Shown here piece after piece: positions 34,093-42,630 of a stretch of 43,797 nucleotides of DNA. A program made the translations under genes and the position numbers. The stretch is from Rhodocyclaceae bacterium (GTDB taxonomy: Bacteria; Pseudomonadota; Gammaproteobacteria; Burkholderiales; Rhodocyclaceae). Positions within the stretch are counted from its first letter, which is position 1; each line of letters starts with the position of its first letter. The notes beneath the pieces were generated by a model. That model ran no database searches and was not told where the DNA came from. It saw only the letters and a list, made by a program, of their open reading frames with translations. The stretch covers positions 1-43,797 of the forward strand of contig JAGTRP010000028.1 of the NCBI GenBank assembly GCA_018261935.1, in the 5' to 3' direction.

Positions 34093-35058
34093 ATGCTCAT
34101 CAACTGCGTCGCCTACGAGCACGGATCCCGTCTGGCCGAGATCACGGTGGAGGAGATCAGCGACTACCTGGAGCGGCCGGGCTGCTTCGTCTGGGTCGCC
34201 CTGCGGGATGCCACCCCCGAGGAGCTGGAGCAGATGAAGGAGGAATTCGGTCTCCACGAGCTGGCGGTGGAGGATGCCCGCCACGGCCACCAGCGCCCCA
34301 AGCTCGAGGAATACGGCGACTCCCTCTTCGCCGTGATGCACCTGCTGGAGCCGGAGAAGGAAGGATTCAACCTGGGCGAGATCAACGTCTTCGTCGGCCC
34401 CAATTACATCCTGTCGGTGAGAAACCGGAGCCGGGAGCACTTCCTCGGGGTGCGCCAGCGCTGCGAGCGGGACCCCTACCTGCTCCGGCAGGGTTCGGGC
34501 TTCGTCCTGTACGCCCTGATGGACGCCGTGGTGGACCGCTATTTCCCCATCGTCGACCGGCTGGAGTCGGAACTGGAGGAAATCGAGGGGCAGATATTCG
34601 CCAAGGGTGCCGCCCGCACCAATACCGAGCGGCTCTACGACCTGAAACGCAAGGTCATGATCCTGAAGCATGCCGTCGCTCCCCTCATGGAAGCCGCCGG
34701 CAAGCTGGCCGGCGGCCGGGGCCCCGCCGTGTGCGCCAGCAGCCGGGACTACTTCCGGGATGTCTACGACCACCTGGTCCGCATCGACGCCTCCATCGAC
34801 ACCATCCGGGACACCATCGGCACCGCCATCCAGGTCAATCTCTCCATGGTCACCATCGAGGACAACGAAGTAAGCAAACGCCTCGCGGCCTGGGCGGGGA
34901 TTTTCGCCGTCGCCACGGCTGGCGTCGGCGTCTGGGGAATGAACTTCAAGAACATGCCCGAACTGCAATGGGAATACGGCTATCCCATGGCCCTCGCCGC
35001 CATCGGCTCCATCTGCCTTGTCCTGTACATCCGCTTCAAGCGGGCCGGATGGCTGTAG
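34093..35058 (+). CDS. corA: CorA-family divalent cation channel
   Basis: The 321-residue protein has the CorA layout: an acidic N-terminal cytoplasmic domain, a long stalk helix (about 145-250, with V-D-R-L-E-S-E-L-E-E-I-E), and two C-terminal membrane helices. The selectivity motif is G-M-N (282-284) in V-W-G-M-N-F-K-N-M-P-E-L, followed by the second helix and a basic tail I-R-F-K-R-A-G-W-L. CorA pentamers carry magnesium, and related proteins carry cobalt, nickel or zinc. A purine-rich leader (AAAGGAAAAG) stands 10-18 bases before the ATG. A Na+/H+ antiporter gene follows after about 93 bp. Confidence 0.94.
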   Translation: MLINCVAYEHGSRLAEITVEEISDYLERPGCFVWVALRDATPEELEQMKEEFGLHELAVEDARHGHQRPKLEEYGDSLFAVMHLLEPEKEGFNLGEINVFVGPNYILSVRNRSREHFLGVRQRCERDPYLLRQGSGFVLYALMDAVVDRYFPIVDRLESELEEIEGQIFAKGAARTNTERLYDLKRKVMILKHAVAPLMEAAGKLAGGRGPAVCASSRDYFRDVYDHLVRIDASIDTIRDTIGTAIQVNLSMVTIEDNEVSKRLAAWAGIFAVATAGVGVWGMNFKNMPELQWEYGYPMALAAIGSICLVLYIRFKRAGWL

Positions 35059-35151
35059 CCGCGGCCGCTGACAGGAGTCATCGCAATCGCAGGGATTATG
35101 CGAGGATAATTGCGCCTGCCGCTGCAGCGCCAGCTTCCGCCATCCATCGCC

Positions 35152-36711
35152 ATGCTATTGCTCGAACTCGTCCTCCTGCTGCTGTTATGCGCCGTCGCCC
35201 TGGGCTGGATCGCCCGGCACTTCAAGTTCCCCTATCCCATCGCCCTCGTCATCGGGGGTGCCCTCCTGGGCTTCATACCGAACCTGCCCCAGTTTCCCTT
35301 CGATCCCCAGGTGATCCTGGTCATCGTGCTGCCCCCCGTCCTCTACCAGGCGGCGCTGCTCACCTCGTGGACCGACTTCAAGGCCAATATCCGCCCCATC
35401 AGCCTTCTCGCCTTCGGCCTGGTGATCGCCACCACCCTGGCGGTGGGCACCGCCCTCAAGCTGCTGGTGCCCGACGTTCCCTGGGCGGTGGCCTTCGTCC
35501 TCGGCGCCATCGTCTCGCCGCCGGATGCGGTGGCGGCCACCACCATCCTCTCCCGGCTCAACATCCCCCGCCGCATCGTCACGGTGCTGGAGGGCGAGAG
35601 CCTGGTGAACGACGCCTCCGGCCTGGTGATGTACAAATTCGCCATTGCGGCGGTGCTCACCGGGACCTTTTCCCTGCTGGACGCGAGCATCCAACTCGTC
35701 GGCGTATCCCTCGGCGGCATCGCCGTGGGCGTCGCCCTGGCCTTCGTGTTCATCGCCATCCACAAGCGTCTCGGCGACCCCTTCATCGAAGTCCTGACCG
35801 TGCTGAGCATTCCCTACGCGACCTATATCGCCGCCGAATCCATCCATGTTTCCGGCGTCCTCGCCGTGGTGGCGGCGGGGCTGGTGCGGGGGCGCTACGC
35901 GCCGGTGATCGTCTCCGCCGAGATGCGGATCATGGCCCGCTCGGTCTGGAACCTGCTGGCCTTCATCCTCAACAGCCTGGTCTTCATGCTGATCGGCATC
36001 CAGATGTCGGATGTGTTCGAGAAGCTGGCCCGCTACTCGGTGGCGGAGCTGATCGGCTGGGGGGCCTGCGTCACCGCGGTGGCCATCCTGGTCCGTTTCG
36101 CCTGGGTCTATCCGGTCGCCTACCTGCCCGGCTGGCTGAGCGGAAGCCTGCGCGACAACGAGCCCAAGCCCCAGAAGGGCGAGCTTTTCGTCATCGGCTG
36201 GTGCGGCATGCGGGGCATCGTCTCCCTGGCCGCCGCCCTCGCCCTGCCCGCCACCCTGCCCAGCGGCGAAGCCTTCCCGTACCGGGATCTCATCATCTTC
36301 CTGACCTTCTTCGTCATTGCCATGACCCTGGTCGGGCAAGGCTTGTCCTTGCCGTCCCTGATCCGCCGCCTCAAGGTCGGGTCGGACTGGAGCCTGCAAA
36401 GCGAACAGCGCCGGGTGCGGGCCGCCCTCAGCGCGGCGGCCCTGGCCGCCATCGATGAAATGGTGGCCGCCGAAGGCGCTCCCAGCGAATGGGCCGATCC
36501 ATTGCGGGCGGAAATCGCCGACCGGATCAACCTCGCCACGCCCGCTGGCCAGGAACTGCTGCCCCGGGCCGAGCTGATGATGCGCCTCCGCCACGCCGCT
36601 ACGCGGGCGGAGCGCAGGGAGCTGATCCGCCTGTGGCGAACCAACGAGATCAGCGACGAGGTGATGCACCACCTGGAAGAAATCCTGGATTACCAGGAAG
36701 CCCACCTGTAG
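35152..36711 (+). CDS. CPA1-family Na+/H+ antiporter
   Basis: The 519-residue protein has about 12 membrane helices with CPA1 signatures: L-P-P-V-L-Y-Q-A-A in an early helix, S-P-P-D-A-V-A-A-T, the ion-site E-S-L-V-N-D-A-S-G, and W-C-G-M-R-G-I-V-S-L-A-A-A-L-A-L-P. A soluble C-terminal tail of about 110 residues is mostly helical. It exchanges Na+ (or K+) for H+ across the inner membrane. The ATG at 35152 begins L-L-L-E-L-V-L-L-L-L-L, a natural first helix; a TTG at 35110 would add 14 residues. An imperfect inverted repeat rich in G and C follows the stop near 36740-36760 without a U-tract. Confidence 0.94.
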   Translation: MLLLELVLLLLLCAVALGWIARHFKFPYPIALVIGGALLGFIPNLPQFPFDPQVILVIVLPPVLYQAALLTSWTDFKANIRPISLLAFGLVIATTLAVGTALKLLVPDVPWAVAFVLGAIVSPPDAVAATTILSRLNIPRRIVTVLEGESLVNDASGLVMYKFAIAAVLTGTFSLLDASIQLVGVSLGGIAVGVALAFVFIAIHKRLGDPFIEVLTVLSIPYATYIAAESIHVSGVLAVVAAGLVRGRYAPVIVSAEMRIMARSVWNLLAFILNSLVFMLIGIQMSDVFEKLARYSVAELIGWGACVTAVAILVRFAWVYPVAYLPGWLSGSLRDNEPKPQKGELFVIGWCGMRGIVSLAAALALPATLPSGEAFPYRDLIIFLTFFVIAMTLVGQGLSLPSLIRRLKVGSDWSLQSEQRRVRAALSAAALAAIDEMVAAEGAPSEWADPLRAEIADRINLATPAGQELLPRAELMMRLRHAATRAERRELIRLWRTNEISDEVMHHLEEILDYQEAHL

Positions 36712-36897
36712 CCGGAGCGGCCAGCTCTCCCTTTCCGGGCCGGCCCGGGAATATTGCCGCGAAACATACCTCTGCGTACCAGCGAACCGAAAGGGCAAAT
36801 ACGTACCGCCCTGCATTTAACCGAAGGACTCGACCTCATACCATTGTCCCGAACTTGACCCCGATCGGAAACGGCAGGGCTGACGAAGGAGGTGGAA

Positions 36898-37767
36898 ATG
36901 GTGGCTTGGGTGGACAACGCGGCGCAGGGCAGCCCTCGACGCGCACAGGCCGCCTTCCGTTTTCGCGAAGGCGCCCACGCTTCCCCGGGGAAAGTCGCAT
37001 ACACCTATCGGCAATGTGCCGAGTCCGCCCCGGCGCCCTTCCCTCACCCCCTTGAACTCTTTGCCGTAGCCGCCGCCGAGGTCTGCGACGGAGACAAGTG
37101 CCTGGTGCCCATCCCCCTCGACCTGCCGGAGGATGCCGAGTCCGAACTGGCTGCCTTCCTGTCCGAGGCGGAGCGCCAGCGGGCCGCCCGCTTCCACCGG
37201 CCGCGGGATCGCCAGCGCTATATCGTGGCCCATGGCCGGCTGCGCCAGTTGCTGGCCCAGCGCCTGGAGATCGGACCCGAACAGGTAGCCCTGGGCTACA
37301 ACCGCTACGGCAAGCCCGAACTGCTGGGTCCCCAGGCGGCCAGCGGCTGGCGCTTCAATATTTCCTATTCCGACGCGGCGGAGGGCAGCCTGGCCCTCTG
37401 CGCCCTTTCCCGCCGGGGCCGGATCGGCGTGGATGTCGAGTCGGTGCGCCGGCTGGACGACCCCGAGACCCTGGCCCGGCAATTCTTCTCCCCCCGGGAA
37501 TACGCCCTCTACCGCCGCCTCGATCCGGATGATCGCCCCATGGGCTTCTTCAATTGCTGGACGCGCAAGGAGGCCTTCGTCAAGGCCCTGGGCACGGGAC
37601 TCTCCCATGACCTGACCGATTTCGATGTCTCCCTGACCCCCGGCATGCCGGCCCGCCTCCTGCGGGTGGGCGGCCTGTCCGGCGAGCGCTGCGGCTGGCG
37701 CCTGGAGAGCATCGGCCCTGCCGGCGGCCGGGTCGCCGCCGTCGTCACTGAACATACTGGGAGTTGA
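36898..37767 (+). CDS. Sfp-type 4'-phosphopantetheinyl transferase
   Basis: The 289-residue protein carries the Sfp-type motifs: R-x-R-Q-R-Y-I-V-A-H-G-R-L-R, F-N-I-S-Y-S-D, G-V-D-V-E-S (Asp179 and Glu181, magnesium site) and W-T-R-K-E-A-F-V-K-A-L-G (Lys224, Glu225). It transfers phosphopantetheine from CoA to a carrier-protein serine. About 60 N-terminal residues are extra compared with usual family members (around 230), yet AGGAGGT six bases before the ATG firmly supports this start. It lies three bases from the acyl-CoA dehydrogenase gene and two genes from a carrier-domain protein, so its likely client is Ser866 of that synthetase. Confidence 0.94.
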   Translation: MVAWVDNAAQGSPRRAQAAFRFREGAHASPGKVAYTYRQCAESAPAPFPHPLELFAVAAAEVCDGDKCLVPIPLDLPEDAESELAAFLSEAERQRAARFHRPRDRQRYIVAHGRLRQLLAQRLEIGPEQVALGYNRYGKPELLGPQAASGWRFNISYSDAAEGSLALCALSRRGRIGVDVESVRRLDDPETLARQFFSPREYALYRRLDPDDRPMGFFNCWTRKEAFVKALGTGLSHDLTDFDVSLTPGMPARLLRVGGLSGERCGWRLESIGPAGGRVAAVVTEHTGS

Positions 37768-37770
37768 ACC

Positions 37771-38916
37771 ATGTCCGCTGACCATTCCCCCTGGGCCGAC
37801 GACAGCGTGCAGCTGTTCCGCAAGAGCGTGCGCCGGTTTATTGAAGAACAATTCCTGCCCCGGCAGACGCACTGGCGCGCCCAGCACGGCCCCGACCCTG
37901 AGGCCTGGCCGGCGGCGGGCCGCATCGGCCTGCTGCTGCCCGACCTGCCGGAAGACTACGGCGGCGCCGGCGGCAGCTTCGCCCACCAGGCGGTGGTGCT
38001 GGAAGAGCTGGCGCGGGCCGGCGTCCACTTCGGCGGCGTCATCCAGGCCGTGGTGGCCCGCTACCTGCTGACCTATGGCAGCGAAGCCCAGAGGCGACGC
38101 TGGCTGCCGTCCCTGGCCCGGGGCGAGTTGGTGGCCGCCATCGCCATGACGGAGCCGGACGCCGGCTCCAATCTCCAGGGCATTAAGACCACCGCCCGCC
38201 GCGACGGCGACCGCTACCGCATTTCCGGTTCCAAGACCTTCATCACCAACGGCGCCCGCGCAGGCCTCGTCTGCCTCGCCGCTAAGACCGACCCCCGGGC
38301 CACAGCGGGCCGGGGCATTTCCCTTATCCTGGTGGAAACCCGCGACCTGGCGGGCTACAGCACCGGCCCGGCCCTGGACAAGATCGGCATGCACGGCCAG
38401 GACACCTGCGAGCTTTTCTTCGACGGCGTCGAGGTGCCGGCGGAAAACCTGCTGGGCCCGGCGGAGGGCAAGGGCTTTGCCCAGTTGATGGAGCAGCTGC
38501 CCTACGAGCGGCTCATGGTGGGCGTCACTGCCGTGGCCGCGGCGGAGCGGGCGGTGGAGCTGACCGCCCGCTACGTCAAGGAGCGCCAGGCCTTCGACAA
38601 GACCCTGTTCGATTTCCAGAACACCCGCTTCAAGCTCGCCGAGTGCAAGACCCAGGCCCAGGTGGGCCGTATCTTCATCGACCACTGCATCCAGCAGTTC
38701 CTGGCCGGCCGTCTGGACGACGTCACCAGCGCCATGGCCAAGTACTGGCTCACCGAGACCCAGTGCCGGATCGCGGACGAATGCCTGCAGCTGCACGGCG
38801 GCTACGGCTACATGAACGAATACCCCATCGCGCGCCTCTGGTCCGACAGCCGGGTGCAGCGCATCTACGCAGGCACCAACGAGATCATGAAGGAAGTGAT
38901 CGCGTGGTCTCTCTAA
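37771..38916 (+). CDS. Acyl-CoA dehydrogenase-family flavoenzyme
   Basis: The 381-residue protein is a full-length acyl-CoA dehydrogenase. It has the FAD/substrate strand motif A-M-T-E-P-D-A-G-S-N, the I-S-G-S-K-T-F-I-T-N-G-A strand, G-M-H-G-Q-D-T, D-E-C-L-Q-L-H-G-G-Y-G-Y-M and catalytic Glu371 in Y-A-G-T-N-E-I-M-K-E. It forms an alpha,beta double bond in an acyl thioester, passing electrons to ETF. It lies between a phosphopantetheinyl transferase and an adenylation-carrier protein, with gaps of 3 and 33 bp. It therefore probably oxidises a carrier-bound acyl or aminoacyl group rather than a CoA ester; this is inference. GGGAGTTG precedes the start. Confidence 0.93.
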   Translation: MSADHSPWADDSVQLFRKSVRRFIEEQFLPRQTHWRAQHGPDPEAWPAAGRIGLLLPDLPEDYGGAGGSFAHQAVVLEELARAGVHFGGVIQAVVARYLLTYGSEAQRRRWLPSLARGELVAAIAMTEPDAGSNLQGIKTTARRDGDRYRISGSKTFITNGARAGLVCLAAKTDPRATAGRGISLILVETRDLAGYSTGPALDKIGMHGQDTCELFFDGVEVPAENLLGPAEGKGFAQLMEQLPYERLMVGVTAVAAAERAVELTARYVKERQAFDKTLFDFQNTRFKLAECKTQAQVGRIFIDHCIQQFLAGRLDDVTSAMAKYWLTETQCRIADECLQLHGGYGYMNEYPIARLWSDSRVQRIYAGTNEIMKEVIAWSL

Positions 38917-38949
38917 GGGACCGCCTGTTCCTCTACCGAGAAAGCGAAA

Positions 38950-41727
38950 ATGACCAGGACCAACAGCCAAGACCAAGACCCACGCTCCGGCACGCCGGCG
39001 GCGGAATGGAACCAGACCGAGGCCGAATTCCCCGAGGCAGATTTGTGCCTGCACCAATTGTTCGAAATCCAGGCCGAGCGCTATCCCGAACGGGATGCCC
39101 TGGTTTTCGAGCAGCAGCGCCTGACCTACAGCCAGCTCAACCGCCGTGCCAATGAACTGGCCCGTCGCCTGCGCTCCCTGGGGGCGCGGCCCGAAGTCTG
39201 CGTCGGCCTTTGCGTCGAGCGCTCCCTCGACCTGGTAGTTTCCCTGCTCGCCATCCTCAAGTCGGGAGCCGCCTACCTGCCCCTGGACCCGGCCCTGCCC
39301 CGGGAGCGCATGGCCTTCATGCTGGAAGACGCCGGCGTTTCCCTGGTGCTGACCCAGCAGGCTCTGGCCGCCAGCCTGCCCGCCACCGGCGCCCGCGCCC
39401 TCTGCGTCGATGGGCCGGAAATGGCGGCGGACGTGCCCCCGGGCGCCGCCGAAAGCCAGAAACCGGACTCCCACAGCCTGGCCTACGTGATCTACACCAG
39501 CGGCTCCACGGGCCAGCCCAAGGGGGTCTGCATCGAGCACCGCAATATCGTCAATTACGTCCTGGGCATCGTCCATCGCCTGGGGCTGGAGCCGGGGCTG
39601 CATTACGCCACGGTCTCCACCATCGGCGCCGACCTGGGCAACACGGTCATCTTCCCGGCCCTGGCCACGGGCGGCTGTCTGCATGTCATCTCCCAGACCC
39701 GCAGCGAGGACCCGGACCTCCTGGCTGAAGTGATGGAGGGCGAAGGCATCGACGTGCTCAAGATCGTCCCCTCCCATCTGGCGGCCCTCCAGAGCGGGCG
39801 CCAACGGTCCCGGCTGATGCCGCGGCGTTTCCTGATCCTCGGCGGCGAAGCCTCGCGGCTGGAGTGGATCGAGGAACTGCGCGCCCTCGCCCCCGATTGC
39901 CGGATCATCAACCACTACGGCCCCACCGAAACCACCGTGGGAGTGCTGACCTACGCGGTGGGGTCCGGCCCGTTGCCCGCCACCGCCAGCGGCACCCTGC
40001 CCCTGGGCCAGCCCTTGCCCAACAGCCGCGTCTATCTCCTCGACGAGGCAGGCGAACCGGTCCCCCCCGGAGAATTGGGCGAACTGTGCATCGGCGGCCG
40101 CGGCGTCGCCCGAGGCTACCTGCATCGCCCCGAGCTGACGTCCCAGAAATTCCGCCCCGATCCCTTCTCCCCCGAACCCGGGGGCCGCCTCTACCGCAGC
40201 GGCGATCTGGGGCGCTTCCTGCCCGGCGGCAACATCGAGTTCTGCGGCCGCATCGACCACCAGGTCAAGATCAACGGCTACCGGGTGGAACTGGGCGAGG
40301 TCGAGGCGGCCCTGGCACGCCATCCGGGCATACGGGAAGCCCTGGTGACCGCCCAGGACGATGGCGCCGGCCGGCAGCAGCTGGTGGCCTACGTGGTGCC
40401 CGAGCGCCTGGAGCAGCCCCTGTGGGAGCGCCAGGTGCATACCTTGCCCGACGGTGCCGCCGTGGCCCATCTGAACCGCAACGAGACCGACTACATCTAC
40501 CGGGAGATTTTCGAGCTCCAGGCCTACCTGCGCCATGGCATCACCATCAACGACGGCGACGTGGTGGTGGACGCCGGCGCCAACATCGGCCTGTTCACCC
40601 TGTTCGTGAGCCGCCTGACCCGCAACCTGCGGCTCCTGGCCTTCGAGCCCAACCCGGCCGCCTACGCCTGCCTCAAGGCCAACGCCGACGCCTGGGGCAC
40701 CGCCCACGACATCAAGTGCCTGCCCCATGGGCTGTCCCGGGAGAACACCTCGGCGGAACTCACCTATTTCGAGGGCCTTTCCCTGCTCTCCGGCTTCTAT
40801 GCCGATGCCGCCACGGAGCGGGACGTGGTGCGCAACTACGTGGCCAACCAACAGCCGGAGCTGCTGGCCGACGAGGACTTCGACGCCCAGGTGAGCCAGC
40901 TCATCGACGACAAGCTCAAGGCCCGGAGCGTCGCCGCCCAGCTGCGCACCCTGTCCAGCGTCATGGCCGACGAGGGCCTGGAGCGCATCGACCTCCTCAA
41001 GATCAATGTGGAGAAGAGCGAACTGGACGTGCTGCAGGGCCTCTCCCCCGACGACTGGCCCAAGCTGCGCCAGCTGGTGATCGAGGTGGACCAGGGGGAA
41101 AACCTGGAGCCCATCACCAGCCTCCTGCAGCAGCACGGCTTCCAGGTGGTGGTGGAGCAGGACCCCCTGCTGCGCAACACCGACCTGTGCTACGTCTATG
41201 CCAGGCGACCCGGCAATGGCAACCCGGCGCCCCATCCGCGGCCGGTGCCCGCCGCCAGCCCGGAGGTGCTGACCCCGGCCCTCCTGCGCCGCTATCTGGC
41301 CGAAAGCCTGCCTGCTTACATGGTGCCCCCCAGCTTCATGCTGCTGGAGCGCTTGCCCCTCAACGCCAACGGCAAGGTCGACCGCCTCGCCCTGCCCGCC
41401 CACCGGGTCGAAGGCACGGCGCCGGTGCGGGAACACGAGGCCCCCCGCACCGAGACGGAAAAGACCCTGGCCGGCCTGTGGAGCGAAGTGCTCCAGGTCG
41501 AGCCCATCGGCATCCATGACGACTTCTTCGACCTGGGCGGCCAGTCCCTCCTGGCGATCAAGGCCGTGGCCCGCATCCGCGATGTCTTCGAGGTGGACCT
41601 ACCCCTGCGCAACCTGTTCGAGTACCCCACCGTGGCGGGCCTGGCCGAAGTGATCGACAGCCTGACCTACCTGGCCCACGCCCAGGGGGTTGGCGCGGAT
41701 GGAGGCCGGGAGGGAATCGAGCTCTAA
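38950..41727 (+). CDS. NRPS-like protein: adenylation domain interrupted by FkbM methyltransferase, plus carrier domain
   Basis: The 925-residue protein begins with an amino-acid adenylation core (about 25-455) carrying Y-T-S-G-S-T-G-Q-P-K-G (182-192), N-H-Y-G-P-T-E-T-T, Y-R-S-G-D-L-G and I-N-G-Y-R-V-E-L-G-E-V-E. The substrate-pocket motif reads G-A-D-L-G-N-T in place of the usual F-D-x-S. The adenylation subdomain is then broken by a FkbM-type methyltransferase (about 490-745, SAM motif D-A-G-A-N-I-G at 541-547). It resumes for the last motif, P-L-N-A-N-G-K-V-D-R with Lys809, and ends in a carrier domain with Ser866 in L-G-G-Q-S-L. There is no condensation or thioesterase domain. It probably loads an amino acid on its own carrier and O- or N-methylates it, with the upstream dehydrogenase acting on the thioester. 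Confidence 0.93.
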   Translation: MTRTNSQDQDPRSGTPAAEWNQTEAEFPEADLCLHQLFEIQAERYPERDALVFEQQRLTYSQLNRRANELARRLRSLGARPEVCVGLCVERSLDLVVSLLAILKSGAAYLPLDPALPRERMAFMLEDAGVSLVLTQQALAASLPATGARALCVDGPEMAADVPPGAAESQKPDSHSLAYVIYTSGSTGQPKGVCIEHRNIVNYVLGIVHRLGLEPGLHYATVSTIGADLGNTVIFPALATGGCLHVISQTRSEDPDLLAEVMEGEGIDVLKIVPSHLAALQSGRQRSRLMPRRFLILGGEASRLEWIEELRALAPDCRIINHYGPTETTVGVLTYAVGSGPLPATASGTLPLGQPLPNSRVYLLDEAGEPVPPGELGELCIGGRGVARGYLHRPELTSQKFRPDPFSPEPGGRLYRSGDLGRFLPGGNIEFCGRIDHQVKINGYRVELGEVEAALARHPGIREALVTAQDDGAGRQQLVAYVVPERLEQPLWERQVHTLPDGAAVAHLNRNETDYIYREIFELQAYLRHGITINDGDVVVDAGANIGLFTLFVSRLTRNLRLLAFEPNPAAYACLKANADAWGTAHDIKCLPHGLSRENTSAELTYFEGLSLLSGFYADAATERDVVRNYVANQQPELLADEDFDAQVSQLIDDKLKARSVAAQLRTLSSVMADEGLERIDLLKINVEKSELDVLQGLSPDDWPKLRQLVIEVDQGENLEPITSLLQQHGFQVVVEQDPLLRNTDLCYVYARRPGNGNPAPHPRPVPAASPEVLTPALLRRYLAESLPAYMVPPSFMLLERLPLNANGKVDRLALPAHRVEGTAPVREHEAPRTETEKTLAGLWSEVLQVEPIGIHDDFFDLGGQSLLAIKAVARIRDVFEVDLPLRNLFEYPTVAGLAEVIDSLTYLAHAQGVGADGGREGIEL

Positions 41728-41745
41728 CCAGGCTCCTCCCGGGAC

Positions 41746-41769
41746 GGGCCCGGCAGCCGTGCCGGGCCC
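41746..41769 (+). terminator. Strong hairpin after the NRPS-like gene
   Basis: GGGCCCGGCA and TGCCGGGCCC form a perfect ten-base stem with loop GCCG, 18 bases after the stop codon. There is no U-tract, so it is either a G/C-rich terminator aided by other factors or a 3'-end stabiliser. Confidence 0.5.
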
Positions 41770-41887
41770 TGGCCGTCATCAGCCAACCCCCAAGCCTGCC
41801 GTACGTCGGACCCAGGAAGATTTGACGCTCAGCGCGCTGGCACCGATACTTCGGGCTTGGCAATCCTGAAGCGGCCGGTTTATTCCG

Positions 41888-42595
41888 ATGAGTGACCCTG
41901 CACCACCGAAACAGAGCGATGCGCCGGACATGACGACCTTTCTCGCGTCATCGGTCCATGACATGAAGAACTCGGTCAGTCTCCTGATCAGCGGACTGGA
42001 GAAGACCCTGGCATCGGCCTCGCCGGAAACCCTCTCGACATACGGCGAGCTGTCGCAAATGACCTATGAGGCCAAGCGGATCAACCATAACCTGATCCAA
42101 TTGCTCACGCTGTACAAGCTGGATCAGCAGCTCTATCCCTTCGACCCCCAATACATCGCCGTGGGCGACTTCCTCCACGGCGTCGCGGACCAGGCCTTTA
42201 GCCTTCTCCGGTCGCGGGGCATCGAACTCGAACTGACCGCTCCCGAAGAGCTCTACTGGCCCTTCGACGAGGATCTGGTGGCGGGGGTGATCGGCAACGC
42301 CTTCAGTAATGCGATCCGTTACACCAATCGGCGCATTCACCTTGACGCATCCGTCACCGACAACTTTCTCGAAATCCGGATCGAGGACGACGGCCCCGGC
42401 TACTCCCCGGAGATGATCGACCAGACCCTGGCTGCGCAGCGCGGCATCAGTTTCCAGACGGGAAGTACCGGACTGGGGCTCTATTTTTCCACCAAGGTCG
42501 CCCGTCTCCACCGTAACCGGGGGCGCTGCGGCGAAATCCGGCTGGAAAACGGCGGCACCTATGGCGGCGGCTGTTTCGTCATCCGCCTGCCCTGA
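41888..42595 (+). CDS. Small soluble histidine kinase
   Basis: The 235-residue protein has no membrane or PAS domain. His24 lies in S-S-V-H-D-M-K-N-S, an H-D-x-K-N phosphoacceptor box, followed by a dimerisation helix pair (about 25-85). The ATPase domain carries the N-box N-A-F-S-N-A-I-R-Y-T, D-D-G-P-G and G-S-T-G-L-G-L-Y-F. It is a complete but minimal kinase that must get its input from other proteins. The REC-TPR regulator begins 35 bp downstream and is its probable partner. The gene lies 160 bp after the NRPS-like gene, beyond a hairpin, so it is probably a separate unit. Confidence 0.88.
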   Translation: MSDPAPPKQSDAPDMTTFLASSVHDMKNSVSLLISGLEKTLASASPETLSTYGELSQMTYEAKRINHNLIQLLTLYKLDQQLYPFDPQYIAVGDFLHGVADQAFSLLRSRGIELELTAPEELYWPFDEDLVAGVIGNAFSNAIRYTNRRIHLDASVTDNFLEIRIEDDGPGYSPEMIDQTLAAQRGISFQTGSTGLGLYFSTKVARLHRNRGRCGEIRLENGGTYGGGCFVIRLP

Positions 42596-42630
42596 GATTT
42601 TGAGATCCAAGCATCAGCATTCACCGAGCC

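Noticed and set aside
36817-41517. A 1566-codon open frame on the minus strand
   Set aside because: It is the antisense of the phosphopantetheinyl transferase, dehydrogenase and NRPS-like genes; high GC keeps the frame open. The product is low-complexity with no domains, while the plus strand has complete catalytic motifs.
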